Positions 40,438 through 48,039 of a stretch of 64,000 bases of DNA are shown here, one piece after another. Each line of letters starts with the position of its first letter. The stretch's first letter is position 1. The notes under the pieces are model-generated. The model was not told the DNA's origin and ran no database searches. It saw only the letters and a program-made list of their open reading frames with translations. The stretch is taken from the NCBI GenBank assembly GCA_003666485.1, contig CP032931.1, forward strand, positions 2,232,001 through 2,296,000. The letters run 5' to 3'. The translations under genes were made by a program, and so were the position numbers. This stretch comes from Levilactobacillus brevis. GTDB lineage: Bacteria > Bacillota > Bacilli > Lactobacillales > Lactobacillaceae.

Positions 40438-41586
40438 TCATTCAGAATCGTCTTTTTTTACCGGAATCCGGCCATAATCTTGGTCGATTCCCGTCAAAAG
40501 CGTGCGTAACGCGCCAGCGCGGTCGTCTAATTCGCCGGGACCCTTTTGCCAATCCCGGTCGGCGCGACTGACTAACGGCAACGGCACCTGCTTCTTGATT
40601 TGGTGCAAATACGCTTGGCCGGCTGCCGAATACCCCAGCACGCGCAAGTACTGCGGCTGGACCAGCATCTCTGCTGGCTTGGCCTGAAGTAACATGTAGG
40701 CGGCCTGTCGTTGCAAGCGCGTGTAGGTGTAGCGTTTGGTCTTCACCTCGTGCATGAATGCCGCAAAGGTCGCGTTGGGCAACGCTGCATGTTTTAGCCG
40801 GTACTCGACACCTTCTGTAATCTGGTACAGTTGCCGCAAGTCCGCCACATCCCCGCTAACCAGCTGGTAACGTAGCCAGGGCCAAAAGTCCGACCAACTG
40901 GTCAACTGTGCGCCCTGCAATAAGGCCAGGGTGCTGGCCGGGACCACTGCCGCCACGCTGGTCCAGTCACCCGCTAAGGCCGCTGAACGAATTGCTGTCG
41001 CGCTGGCAAAGGCCGTTTGTACCGCAATCGTGGTGTCGTTGTGCTGACTGCCCCGCCGTGCCAATGGCAACAACGTCAACGGGTTGCCGGCGCGCTGATT
41101 GGCCAAGGCGTAAAAGAAGCCCAGAATGTCATTGGCCGCGTTCAACGTAATGCCCGTTTGCTCGCGTAGGTAGCCCTGAAAGAGCGACGCATACGTCTGG
41201 TCAAAGCGTTTGAAGGTGGCTGGATTCGTGGGTAAATGCGCCATTAAGCGCTGATAGTCCATGTCCGGGTGTTCGGTCCCAAATGCTAGCCAACGGCACT
41301 GTAGGGCTGCTAAGAGCATCACACCACCTGCTGCGAACAAATGCGCCGGTTGTAAGGCGCTGGCCGTCGGAAGTTCCACGACCAGATCAACCCCGCCGGC
41401 CAGGGCAGCCGCTGTGCGTTGCCATTTGTCCATCAACGCCGGTTCCCCACGCTGGACCCAATTGCCACTCATGGCGGCGACGACCACATCGGCCCCCGTC
41501 TGCGCACGGGCCTGAGCAATCTGATAGGCGTGGCCATTATGAAACGGATTGTATTCCGCAATAATCCCGACTGCCTGTAACGTCAT
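40438..41586 (-). CDS. tmcAL: tRNA(Met) cytidine acetate ligase
   Basis: Acetylates C34 of elongator tRNA-Met using acetate and ATP (YlbM family). The nucleotidyltransferase motif is in GIIAEYNPFHNGHAYQI (HxGH-type), followed by VVVAAMSGNWVQRGEPALMDKWQRT and VVELPTASALQPAHLFA, all typical. ATG at 41586 follows GGAGG at six bases and is one base after the preceding stop; the frame to 41652 overlaps the methylase gene. 382 residues is normal. It is last in the yqeG-yqeH-yhbY-nadD-yqeK-rsfS-methylase-tmcAL operon. Confidence 0.95.
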   Translation of the reverse strand: MTLQAVGIIAEYNPFHNGHAYQIAQARAQTGADVVVAAMSGNWVQRGEPALMDKWQRTAAALAGGVDLVVELPTASALQPAHLFAAGGVMLLAALQCRWLAFGTEHPDMDYQRLMAHLPTNPATFKRFDQTYASLFQGYLREQTGITLNAANDILGFFYALANQRAGNPLTLLPLARRGSQHNDTTIAVQTAFASATAIRSAALAGDWTSVAAVVPASTLALLQGAQLTSWSDFWPWLRYQLVSGDVADLRQLYQITEGVEYRLKHAALPNATFAAFMHEVKTKRYTYTRLQRQAAYMLLQAKPAEMLVQPQYLRVLGYSAAGQAYLHQIKKQVPLPLVSRADRDWQKGPGELDDRAGALRTLLTGIDQDYGRIPVKKDDSE

Positions 41587-41587
41587 G

Positions 41588-42331
41588 TTAAGCCTCCCGT
41601 GTAACCTCGAAGAACCACCGGGTCGTGTCTGGGGCAACGTCGTGTTCCCCAAAGTCGGCGCTGACCCGCTTGACGGTCAACCCAGCGGCAGCGAGTGCCC
41701 GTTGGTAATCCGCCAGTGGATACGTCCGCTCATGATGCAACTCGGTCACCTTGCGATACTCACCGGTCTCTTCATTTTCCGTGAAAAAGGTCAGGTCGTG
41801 TTCGGCGGCGTGTTCCTCGTCTTCGATGCCATAACTGGTCCAGACGAACGCCCGGGTCTCATCCACGTAATTGTACATGTAACCGGGGTAAACGTCATCC
41901 GTTTGGTGTGGCGTGATGACGTCAAACAAGAACTGCCCGCCCACGGCCAAATGATCATGGACCTGGGTGAAGGCTTGCGTCACTGCGTCCAAGTCAGTCA
42001 GATAACAAAATGAGTCGGCAAAACAAGTTACCGTTTGGTATTCGCCAATGGCACTGAGGTCCAGCATGTTGCCCGCCATCAATGGCATCGTCACGTCGGC
42101 TTCCTCGGCGTGCTTGGCGGCTAACGCCAGCATCTCTTCACTGAGATCCAAGCCGCTGACCTGATAGCCGTGTTGGGCCAACAAGACGCCTAAGCGGCCA
42201 CTCCCACACGCCAGGTCGAGCAACTCGCCACTGGTAGGCGCCACCCGTTTAGCGACAAAATCCAGCCACTGGTCGTACATGGCTGGATCAAAAAGTTCGT
42301 CGTAAAGCTCTGCAAAGGATTGATAGATCAT
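41588..42331 (-). CDS. Class I SAM-dependent methyltransferase
   Basis: 247 residues, MIYQSFAELYDELFDPAMYDQW, with the SAM-binding motif LLDLACGSGRLGVLL, the acidic post-motif GLDLSEEMLALA and DVITPHQTDDVY. This position (between rsfS and tmcAL; yqeM in Bacillus) is conserved, but the substrate is unknown. ATG at 42331 overlaps the rsfS stop as ATGA, so translation is coupled. Confidence 0.93.
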   Translation of the reverse strand: MIYQSFAELYDELFDPAMYDQWLDFVAKRVAPTSGELLDLACGSGRLGVLLAQHGYQVSGLDLSEEMLALAAKHAEEADVTMPLMAGNMLDLSAIGEYQTVTCFADSFCYLTDLDAVTQAFTQVHDHLAVGGQFLFDVITPHQTDDVYPGYMYNYVDETRAFVWTSYGIEDEEHAAEHDLTFFTENEETGEYRKVTELHHERTYPLADYQRALAAAGLTVKRVSADFGEHDVAPDTTRWFFEVTREA

Positions 42332-42684
42332 GCTTCGACCCATTGGCCCAGATCAACCTCTGGGGCGTCTGACCAGAGCTTTTCTAAGTTGTAATGGCTG
42401 CGTTGGTCCTTTTGGAAGACGTGCACGACCACGTCACCCAAGTCGATCAGAATCCACTCAGCACTGTTCTTCCCTTCAACGTCGCGAATCGTCACGTCGT
42501 TCACGTTCATTTGGTCAACGATCTCATCGGCGATGGCTTGGACTTGACGGTTGGAATTGGCTTCCATGATCAAGAAGTAGTCGGCCATTAAGCTGACCTT
42601 GGTCATGTCTAAGGCGACCATTCCCTCTGCACGCTTGTTTTCCGCAGCCTTAACTGCGATTTCTAAAATTGCTTTGCTTTCCAT
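42328..42684 (-). CDS. rsfS: Ribosomal silencing factor RsfS
   Basis: Binds L14 and stops 30S and 50S joining under starvation. 118 residues: KAVKAAENKRAEGMVALDMTKVSLMADYFLIMEANSNRQVQAIADEI (read in parts), then WILIDLGDVVVHVFQKDQRSHYNLEKLWSDA, the complete RsfS pattern. ATG at 42684 follows GAGGAGA. Overlaps the methylase start. Between yqeK and the methylase, as in Bacillus (yqeL). Confidence 0.96.
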   Translation of the reverse strand: MESKAILEIAVKAAENKRAEGMVALDMTKVSLMADYFLIMEANSNRQVQAIADEIVDQMNVNDVTIRDVEGKNSAEWILIDLGDVVVHVFQKDQRSHYNLEKLWSDAPEVDLGQWVEA

Positions 42685-42695
42685 ATTTTCTCCTC

Positions 42696-43301
42696 TCAAA
42701 CAGTCGGATATTGGGGCACCCACGCATTGTAGGTGTCGATGGACTTGGGGTAGACCGGCTTGCCGTTATCTACCAGGTACGCGAGCGTATGCTTGGCTTG
42801 AAACGCCACACTCTTTGCCAGGTCCGTTTTCGCCAATCGGCGGGCCTCATCGACCCCGGGAAAGTCCCGTTGTGGTTCGATGTAGTCGGCCATGTAAACG
42901 ATTTGTTCTAACGGTGACATGTAGACCGCCCCCGTCGTATGGTGCCGGACAGCATTCAAGATGTCTTCATCATAAATGCCCAGCTCATGCTTGATCAGCT
43001 CGGCACCGACGACCCCGTGCCAAATCGCATTGCCGTAATCCAGCAAGATGGGGTCCAAGTGATATTGCTTAATGGCCGCAATGAAGTCTGCGTCCGGGCG
43101 CTGCTTGGCGTAGTCATGGACCAGACCCGCAATGCTGGCCTTTTCCAGATTCACGTCATTGCGCTTGGCCAAGTCGATGGCCGTTTGTTCCACCCGTTGC
43201 ACGTGTTTAAAGCGCTTGGGCTTCAGCTGTTGACTGATTTTTGCTAACAGTTCAGCCCGAGTGCCCGCAAAGATATTTTCAGTATAGGTTAGTTCAGTCA
43301 C
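42696..43301 (-). CDS. yqeK: YqeK, HD-domain diadenosine tetraphosphatase
   Basis: Symmetrical Ap4A hydrolase of the YqeK family. 201 residues with the HD-type metal ligands: H in FKHVQRVEQTAI, HD in IAGLVHDYAKQ, H in AIWHGVVGA, HH in AVRHHTTGA and D in YMADYIEPQR. GTG at 43301 overlaps the nadD stop by eight bases (GTGACTGA); a frame to 43475 inside nadD is unlikely. The ribosome site GGAG is rather far, so coupling with nadD is probable. Confidence 0.95.
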   Translation of the reverse strand: MTELTYTENIFAGTRAELLAKISQQLKPKRFKHVQRVEQTAIDLAKRNDVNLEKASIAGLVHDYAKQRPDADFIAAIKQYHLDPILLDYGNAIWHGVVGAELIKHELGIYDEDILNAVRHHTTGAVYMSPLEQIVYMADYIEPQRDFPGVDEARRLAKTDLAKSVAFQAKHTLAYLVDNGKPVYPKSIDTYNAWVPQYPTV

Positions 43302-43926
43302 GATATAATAGATGCTCCTTAATATAGAGATCGACCATGGTCGGCACCAAGTAGCGCACAGATTGGCCGCGGCGCACTTGGTCTCTGACCATCGTTGAGC
43401 TAATACCGATCTGAGGCACGTCGACCCACAAGACGGGGTACGGCGACTCGCGATTAAATCCTTGGCGACAGACACCCACGAACTGGACTAATTTGACCAG
43501 TTCGTCGATGCGGTACCACTTTGGCAAATAAGCAACCATGTCGCCGCCGATGATGAAATAGTACTGGTTCTCCGGATGGGCCTGCGTCAGTTGCAACATG
43601 GTGTCATAGCTATAGCTACGGCCGCCGCGTGCCACTTCCGTTAGCTCCAAGTCAAACCGCGGATTGTCCTTGATAGCTGCCTTGACCATCGCCACCCGGT
43701 CCTTGGCAGAAATCGTCAATTTCCGGTCCACGTGCGGTGGCTCGGCATCCGGCATGAATAGTACTTTGTCCAGTCCCAACTGGGTCGCAACCTGATCAGC
43801 AATGACCAAGTGCCCCAAGTGTGGCGGATTGAACGTCCCACCCAAAATACCGATGCGCCGCTTCTTAGCGGTCGCCGCTAACTGCGTCGCCACCTGCGTA
43901 CTCGTTCGTTCTAGGATCTTCACCAC
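43294..43926 (-). CDS. nadD: Nicotinate-nucleotide adenylyltransferase
   Basis: Makes deamido-NAD from nicotinate mononucleotide and ATP. The nucleotidyltransferase core IGILGGTFNPPHLGHLVIADQV has the HxGH-like HLGH, and the tail ISSTMVRDQVRRGQSVRYLVP carries ISSTxxR. 210 residues, with an N-terminal extension of about 23 residues before the fold. GTG at 43926 follows GGGAGG at ten bases. Overlaps yqeK. Together with pnuC (58530) it serves NAD supply. Confidence 0.96.
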   Translation of the reverse strand: MVKILERTSTQVATQLAATAKKRRIGILGGTFNPPHLGHLVIADQVATQLGLDKVLFMPDAEPPHVDRKLTISAKDRVAMVKAAIKDNPRFDLELTEVARGGRSYSYDTMLQLTQAHPENQYYFIIGGDMVAYLPKWYRIDELVKLVQFVGVCRQGFNRESPYPVLWVDVPQIGISSTMVRDQVRRGQSVRYLVPTMVDLYIKEHLLYRD

Positions 43927-43941
43927 GACTGCCAGACCTCC

Positions 43942-44250
43942 CTACATGTTTTCCACGATTGGTGAAATCTTTTGGTTTTCTGCTTCAGTTGCGACTCTGT
44001 ACAAGACCAATACCCGGCCGATGGTTTGCACCACCTGAATGTCCGTGTTGTCTTCGATGAAGGCTTTGGTCTCGTCAACGGAGACGTCAGCGCTTTGTTG
44101 CAGATTGATTTTGATTAATTCGCGATACTCCAAGGCACCGGTCAGTTGTTCCAACCAGGCTTGGGTCAGCCCATTTTTACCCACGGAAAAGAGTGGGCGC
44201 ATGGCATGGGCGTGGGCCCGTAAATAACGTTTTTGTTTTCCTCGTAGCAA
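43942..44250 (-). CDS. yhbY: YhbY-family RNA-binding protein
   Basis: A 102-residue CRM-domain protein, MLRGKQKRYLRAHAHAM, then LFSVGKNGLTQAWLEQL, with the GxxG-type loop GKNG, and IGRVLVLYR. It binds rRNA and aids large-subunit assembly. TTG at 44250 has GGAGG eight bases before it. In the order yqeH-yhbY-nadD of Bacillota. Confidence 0.95.
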   Translation of the reverse strand: MLRGKQKRYLRAHAHAMRPLFSVGKNGLTQAWLEQLTGALEYRELIKINLQQSADVSVDETKAFIEDNTDIQVVQTIGRVLVLYRVATEAENQKISPIVENM

Positions 44251-44268
44251 GTTGTTGTCCTCCAGTTT

Positions 44269-45411
44269 TTAAATCATTGCGCGGCGAATCAAGACGCCGA
44301 CACCCGCGGGTGCCCAGCCAGTAACGTTAACACCAGCTGGAACGGTAATCCAGCCTAAGCCTTCAAAGACCAGGTCACTCTTGACCGTCGTCTTGAATTC
44401 ATGGGCCACAAGCGGTGGAAAATCATCCTTGGTATCCGCGTGTGGTGGCGTTAACAGCTGACCCAGCTGCCGTTCATAAAAGTCATCGGCATTCTCCAGC
44501 TTGGTGCGGTGAATGTATAAGTTGTTCTCAAAGTAAGCCGTGAACCCGTTCTTGGGGCCCTTGGTGTAGTCAAACCGCGCGATACCGCCCAAAAACAACG
44601 TCTGTTGGTCGTTGAGCTGGTAGTTCTTCGGCTTGATTGGCTTTTGTGGCGTCACGATCTTCAGGTCTTTGCCATCCAAATAGTGCGCCATCTGTTGGTT
44701 TTGAATGATACCTGGGGTGTCGACCAAGACGTGATCGTCATCCAATGGCAATTCAATCTTATCCAACGTGGTGCCCGGGAACCGCGACGTTGTAATCAAG
44801 TCTTGGACCCCCGTATTTTGCCGAATCACTTGGTTGATCAACGTAGACTTGCCGACGTTGGTCACCCCGACCACGTACACGTCACGGTCGCCACGATACT
44901 TGTCGATCAGTTGTAACAGGCCGTCCACGGATTGATTGGTCTTGGCACTCAGCAGCGTCACGTCGATGGGCCGTAACCCCTCTTCGTTGGCTCGCTGACG
45001 TAGCCAGTCCCGTAATTTACTCCGCTTCAATGAGCGTGGCAACAAGTCTTCCTTGTTCCCCACGAGCAAGACGGGGTTGTCGCCGACAAAGCGGTGGAGC
45101 CCCGGAATCACACTACCGTTAAAGTCAAAGATGTCCACAACGTACACGATCAAGGCGTTGGCGTCTTGAATCTGCGTCAACAACCGTAAGAAATCATCAT
45201 CGGTCAAGCCGACGGGCACGATTTCATTGTAGTGCCGTAGCCGGAAACACCGTTGGCAATAGACTTCTTCCTTTTCAATTCCCTTGTCGAGCGCTGATTG
45301 CGGCGTATAGCCTGGTGCCGTCTTGTCCGTTGTTTGAACCACCGCGCCACAACCAATGCAGTGCAAGGGTTCACCATCAATTACTACCGGTTCAATGTGT
45401 TTTTCGTTCAT
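44269..45411 (-). CDS. yqeH: Ribosome biogenesis GTPase YqeH
   Basis: Circularly permuted GTPase needed for 30S assembly. The N-terminal zinc finger is CIGCGAVVQT and CQRCFRLRHYNE. The G motifs come in permuted order: G4 VGNKEDLLP, G5 SAKTNQ, then G1 VGVTNVGKSTLINQ and G3 LVDTPGIIQNQ. 380 residues is usual. ATG at 45411 follows AGGAGG at six bases and lies inside the end of yqeG (20-base overlap). Confidence 0.97.
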   Translation of the reverse strand: MNEKHIEPVVIDGEPLHCIGCGAVVQTTDKTAPGYTPQSALDKGIEKEEVYCQRCFRLRHYNEIVPVGLTDDDFLRLLTQIQDANALIVYVVDIFDFNGSVIPGLHRFVGDNPVLLVGNKEDLLPRSLKRSKLRDWLRQRANEEGLRPIDVTLLSAKTNQSVDGLLQLIDKYRGDRDVYVVGVTNVGKSTLINQVIRQNTGVQDLITTSRFPGTTLDKIELPLDDDHVLVDTPGIIQNQQMAHYLDGKDLKIVTPQKPIKPKNYQLNDQQTLFLGGIARFDYTKGPKNGFTAYFENNLYIHRTKLENADDFYERQLGQLLTPPHADTKDDFPPLVAHEFKTTVKSDLVFEGLGWITVPAGVNVTGWAPAGVGVLIRRAMI

Positions 45412-45934
45412 TAAGATCCTCCTGCCAAGTTAATTCAGGATAGTTGTGCCGCAAGCGCCACATGACTACCTTTTCCAATAACCGATTGCCCTTCGTGATC
45501 CAGGCATCCGAGCTTAAAATAGGTTTGACCAAGACGCTGCGAACGCCGCTGTGGTGCGCGGCCCAAACGTCCGTTAACAGTTGATCACCCACCATGACGA
45601 CTTCGTCGCGGCGCAAGTGCCAACGACGTAAGGCCCGATTCAATCCCCAAGATAGTGGTTTGAGTGCCCGGTGAATGTAGGGAAGGTTAAACGGTGCCAC
45701 TGCCCGGTCAACGCGGGCCCGGCTGTTGTTGGACACCACGATCACCTGAATCCCCGCTAGCTCTAACAAGTTGAGCCAGTGGTGCAGTTCCGGTGTCCCA
45801 TCCGGGTTGTTCCACGCAATCAGCGTATTATCCAGGTCGGTCATGACCGCCTTGATCCCGTTGGCCCGCAAATCTGTTGGCGTCAAATCGTATATGTTCG
45901 TAACCATCCACGTGGGTTTGAATCCAGAAACCAT
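45392..45934 (-). CDS. yqeG: YqeG-family HAD-IIIA phosphatase
   Basis: 180 residues, MVSGFKPTWMVTNIYDLTP, with HAD motif I MTDLDNTLIAWNNPD, motif II VIVVSNN and motif IV DEVVMVGDQLLTDVWAAHHSG. Family members may be phosphatidylglycerophosphate phosphatases; function here is inferred. ATG at 45934 follows a GGGGGG stretch at about 12 bases; an upstream frame to 46057 has no site. Start of the large operon. Confidence 0.93.
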   Translation of the reverse strand: MVSGFKPTWMVTNIYDLTPTDLRANGIKAVMTDLDNTLIAWNNPDGTPELHHWLNLLELAGIQVIVVSNNSRARVDRAVAPFNLPYIHRALKPLSWGLNRALRRWHLRRDEVVMVGDQLLTDVWAAHHSGVRSVLVKPILSSDAWITKGNRLLEKVVMWRLRHNYPELTWQEDLNERKTH

Positions 45935-46086
45935 GCGGGTGACTGCCCCCCTTCGTTCGTTTGCCAGTATTGGCATGTCTAGCTTTTTATTATACGCAAT
46001 TTTTGCGAATTTTACCACCATCAGCCGTCGAGAATCCCAACTGATTTCTGACGACATGACTATAAAATTTGCGATATCAAATTCGT

Positions 46087-46121
46087 AATAAAAAAGACCC
46101 CGCCGCAGCGAAGTCTTTTCG
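46087..46121 (-). terminator. Terminator of infC-rpmI-rplT
   Basis: Minus strand: AAAGACTTCGC, loop TGC, GGCGGGGTC, then six T. Confidence 0.85.
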
Positions 46122-46132
46122 AATTGACTGAA

Positions 46133-46492
46133 TTAAGCAGCCAAAGCTTCCTTAGCTTGGTCAGCTAAGGCCTTGAATGCAGCAGCGTCGTTCACTGCTA
46201 AGTCAGCTAACATCTTCCGGTTAACATCGATGTTGGCTAACTTCAAACCGTGCATCAACTTGCTGTAGCTCAGACCATTGATCCGGGCTGCGGCGTTGAT
46301 CCGGGCAATCCAAAGCTTCCGGAAGTTACGCTTAGTGGCTTTCCGGTCACGGAAGGCGTATTGACGGCCCTTCATGACTTGGTCCTTGGCAACCTTAAAT
46401 AAACGGTGCTTTGAACCACGGTAACCCTTAGCTAACTTTAAAACCTTCTTGCGACGTGCGCGTGTAACAGTACCGCCTTTAACTCGTGGCAT
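46133..46492 (-). CDS. rplT: 50S ribosomal protein L20
   Basis: 119 residues: [58 protein letters not shown], the complete L20 pattern. It binds 23S rRNA early in assembly and in Bacillota represses the infC operon by binding the leader. ATG at 46492. Last gene of the operon. Confidence 0.98.
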   Translation of the reverse strand: MPRVKGGTVTRARRKKVLKLAKGYRGSKHRLFKVAKDQVMKGRQYAFRDRKATKRNFRKLWIARINAAARINGLSYSKLMHGLKLANIDVNRKMLADLAVNDAAAFKALADQAKEALAA

Positions 46493-46562
46493 AATCTTTT
46501 CCTCCTAAATCAATTCAAACATTATGTCGACATTTCGTCGACCCGAAAAATTTCCGACTAGC

Positions 46563-46757
46563 TTACTTTTGTAATAAAGAACGGTAAGTCTTAATAGTCG
46601 TTTCGTTCATCATCCGGGTACCACGAAGGTTCCGGCGTTGCTTCTTGGTCTTACCGTGGAAACGGTGAGACGTGTATGCGTTGGCACTCTTGATACCGCC
46701 CTTGGCAGTTACTTTGAAACGCTTAGCTGCGGCGCGGTTAGTCTTCATCTTTGGCAT
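46563..46757 (-). CDS. rpmI: 50S ribosomal protein L35
   Basis: 64 residues, MPKMKTNRAAAKRFKVTAKG, GIKSANAYTSHRFHGKTKKQ, RRNLRGTRMM. Standard L35. Middle gene of infC-rpmI-rplT. Confidence 0.98.
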   Translation of the reverse strand: MPKMKTNRAAAKRFKVTAKGGIKSANAYTSHRFHGKTKKQRRNLRGTRMMNETTIKTYRSLLQK

Positions 46758-46807
46758 AATACGAAATTTCCTCCTTAAATCGGCAGCTAAAGCTACCCAA
46801 TCAATTC

Positions 46808-47332
46808 TTACTTAGTCTCCGCGATAGGCGCGAGCATCAAGAACATGCTCCGACCGTCCATCTTAGGCCGTTGTTCAACCGTGGCAACATCAGAAGTTTC
46901 CTGAGCCATCCGGTTGAGCACCTCGCGACCAATGTCTTTATGCGTAATCGCCCGACCCTTAAACCGGATTGAGACCCGAACTTTTTCACCCTTGGCCAAG
47001 AACTTCTTAGCGTTCTTCAGCTTGGTGTTAAAGTCGTTGGTATCAATGGTAGGACTGAGCCGTACTTCTTTGACACTGACCACTTTTTGCTTTTTCCGTG
47101 CTTCGCGTTGCTTCTTTTGCAACTCAAAGCGGTATTTCCCGTAGTCCATGATGCGGGCTACTGGTGGCTTAGCTTTCGGTGCAACCAAAACTAAATCGAG
47201 GTTTGCGTCTTCAGCGATCTGTAAAGCTTCACGCTTGGACTTAATACCCAATTGTTCACCGTCGCCGGCAATCAATCGAACTTCGCGTGCGCGAATCCCC
47301 TCGTTGACAATCGTGTCGTTTGCTATGGTAAT
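46808..47332 (-). CDS. infC: Translation initiation factor IF-3 with non-canonical start codon
   Basis: IF-3 keeps 30S apart from 50S and checks start codons. The product carries the N domain ([42 protein letters not shown]) and the C domain ([30 protein letters not shown]). No ATG, GTG or TTG fits: GGAGGTGG is followed by ATT ACC ATA GCA AAC GAC. ATT at 47332 leaves three bases to GGAGG and ATA at 47326 leaves nine. AUU is the classical infC start and allows autoregulation; AUA is also possible. Coordinates use ATT. Confidence 0.95.
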   Translation of the reverse strand: MTIANDTIVNEGIRAREVRLIAGDGEQLGIKSKREALQIAEDANLDLVLVAPKAKPPVARIMDYGKYRFELQKKQREARKKQKVVSVKEVRLSPTIDTNDFNTKLKNAKKFLAKGEKVRVSIRFKGRAITHKDIGREVLNRMAQETSDVATVEQRPKMDGRSMFLMLAPIAETK

Positions 47333-47515
47333 CCACCTCCAAAATAATCTCGAGAACTGCAGAAATCTCACTCATAAAAAAATGCGGGAACCTTTGATCA
47401 AACATCAAACAGCTCCCGCATGAAATCCAATCCAAAGATTGAACTAACGTGCCTATCTAGCCCGGCAGCGTTAGCCACAGGGCGAGAAGCGGAAGCCTCT
47501 GCTTAATTTCTCAAC
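47333..47515 (-). ncRNA. L20/infC-operon leader
   Basis: The roughly 180-base leader before infC contains several pairing segments and ends with an attenuator terminator (47376-47421). Bacillota infC leaders are bound by L20 to promote premature termination. The genes, the position and the late terminator fit that model. Consensus alignment was not done. Confidence 0.75.
47376..47421 (-). terminator. Attenuator in the infC leader
   Basis: Minus strand: ATGCGGGAGCTGTTTGATG and TTTGATCAAAGGTTCCCGCAT, followed by seven T. Confidence 0.85.
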
Positions 47516-47521
47516 TTAACC

Positions 47522-47550
47522 ATCATACCAGCTAGGCCAGAACATGTCAA
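47522..47550 (-). promoter_or_regulatory. Promoter of the infC operon
   Basis: TTGACA (47550-47545), 17-base spacer, TATGAT (47527-47522) on the minus strand. Confidence 0.9.
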
Positions 47551-47594
47551 CAGTGTTTCGTGATTAAACTGTTTTATTAGGGCAAACTTGGTTG

Positions 47595-47785
47595 TGCTGG
47601 CCGCCTCGCCGTTCGCCAAATATGAGTTGGAACGCGGTGGGCGCCGGGACGAGCCAAAAAGCGGTCTCGGCCCTCAACTTGGAGCCGACGACCCACGTCT
47701 CCAAGTTGTCAGTTTTCTAACCGGCAAAAACCACCGCTAAGAAAACTCCCACGGCTGAACTCATATTTGGCGAACTATCGGCTAC
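47595..47785 (+). repeat. Structured dispersed repeat, family 1, copy J
   Basis: Forward copy between the infC promoter and the thrS terminator, antisense to both. The closing stem is perfect over 17 bp: TTCGCCAAATATGAGTT (47612-47628) and AACTCATATTTGGCGAA (47758-47774). Third hairpin CAACTTGGAG...CTCCAAGTTG (10 of 10), fourth AGTTTTCTAACCGG...CCGCTAAGAAAACT. It is the most regular copy and a good reference. Confidence 0.93.
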
Positions 47786-47946
47786 ATCTAGTAAACATCA
47801 TCATTAGCGCAACCATTGATGTGGCACAGCCTCTCGGAAATCAGTAATACAGGTGCATAGCCAACTGACAAACCTAAACGATTTGGGCTATTCATTCTGT
47901 GATTCAGTCCTCCGAGCCAAAAGACTACCCTTTTCTGGCCAAAAGT

Positions 47947-48000
47947 CTTTGAGACAACAAAGGGGCCGGGAATTTACCCCGACCACCTTTGTCTCAAAAC
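47947..48000 (-). terminator. Large hairpin downstream of thrS
   Basis: Minus strand: TTTTGAGACAAAGGTGGTCGG and CCGGCCCCTTTGTTGTCTCAAA around GGTAAATTC. The stem is long, but there is only a short T run (GACTTTTGG) after it. Confidence 0.65.
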
Positions 48001-48039
48001 TCTTCTATTCTCTGGTTACTCGCCAGGATCTCTGAAGTC

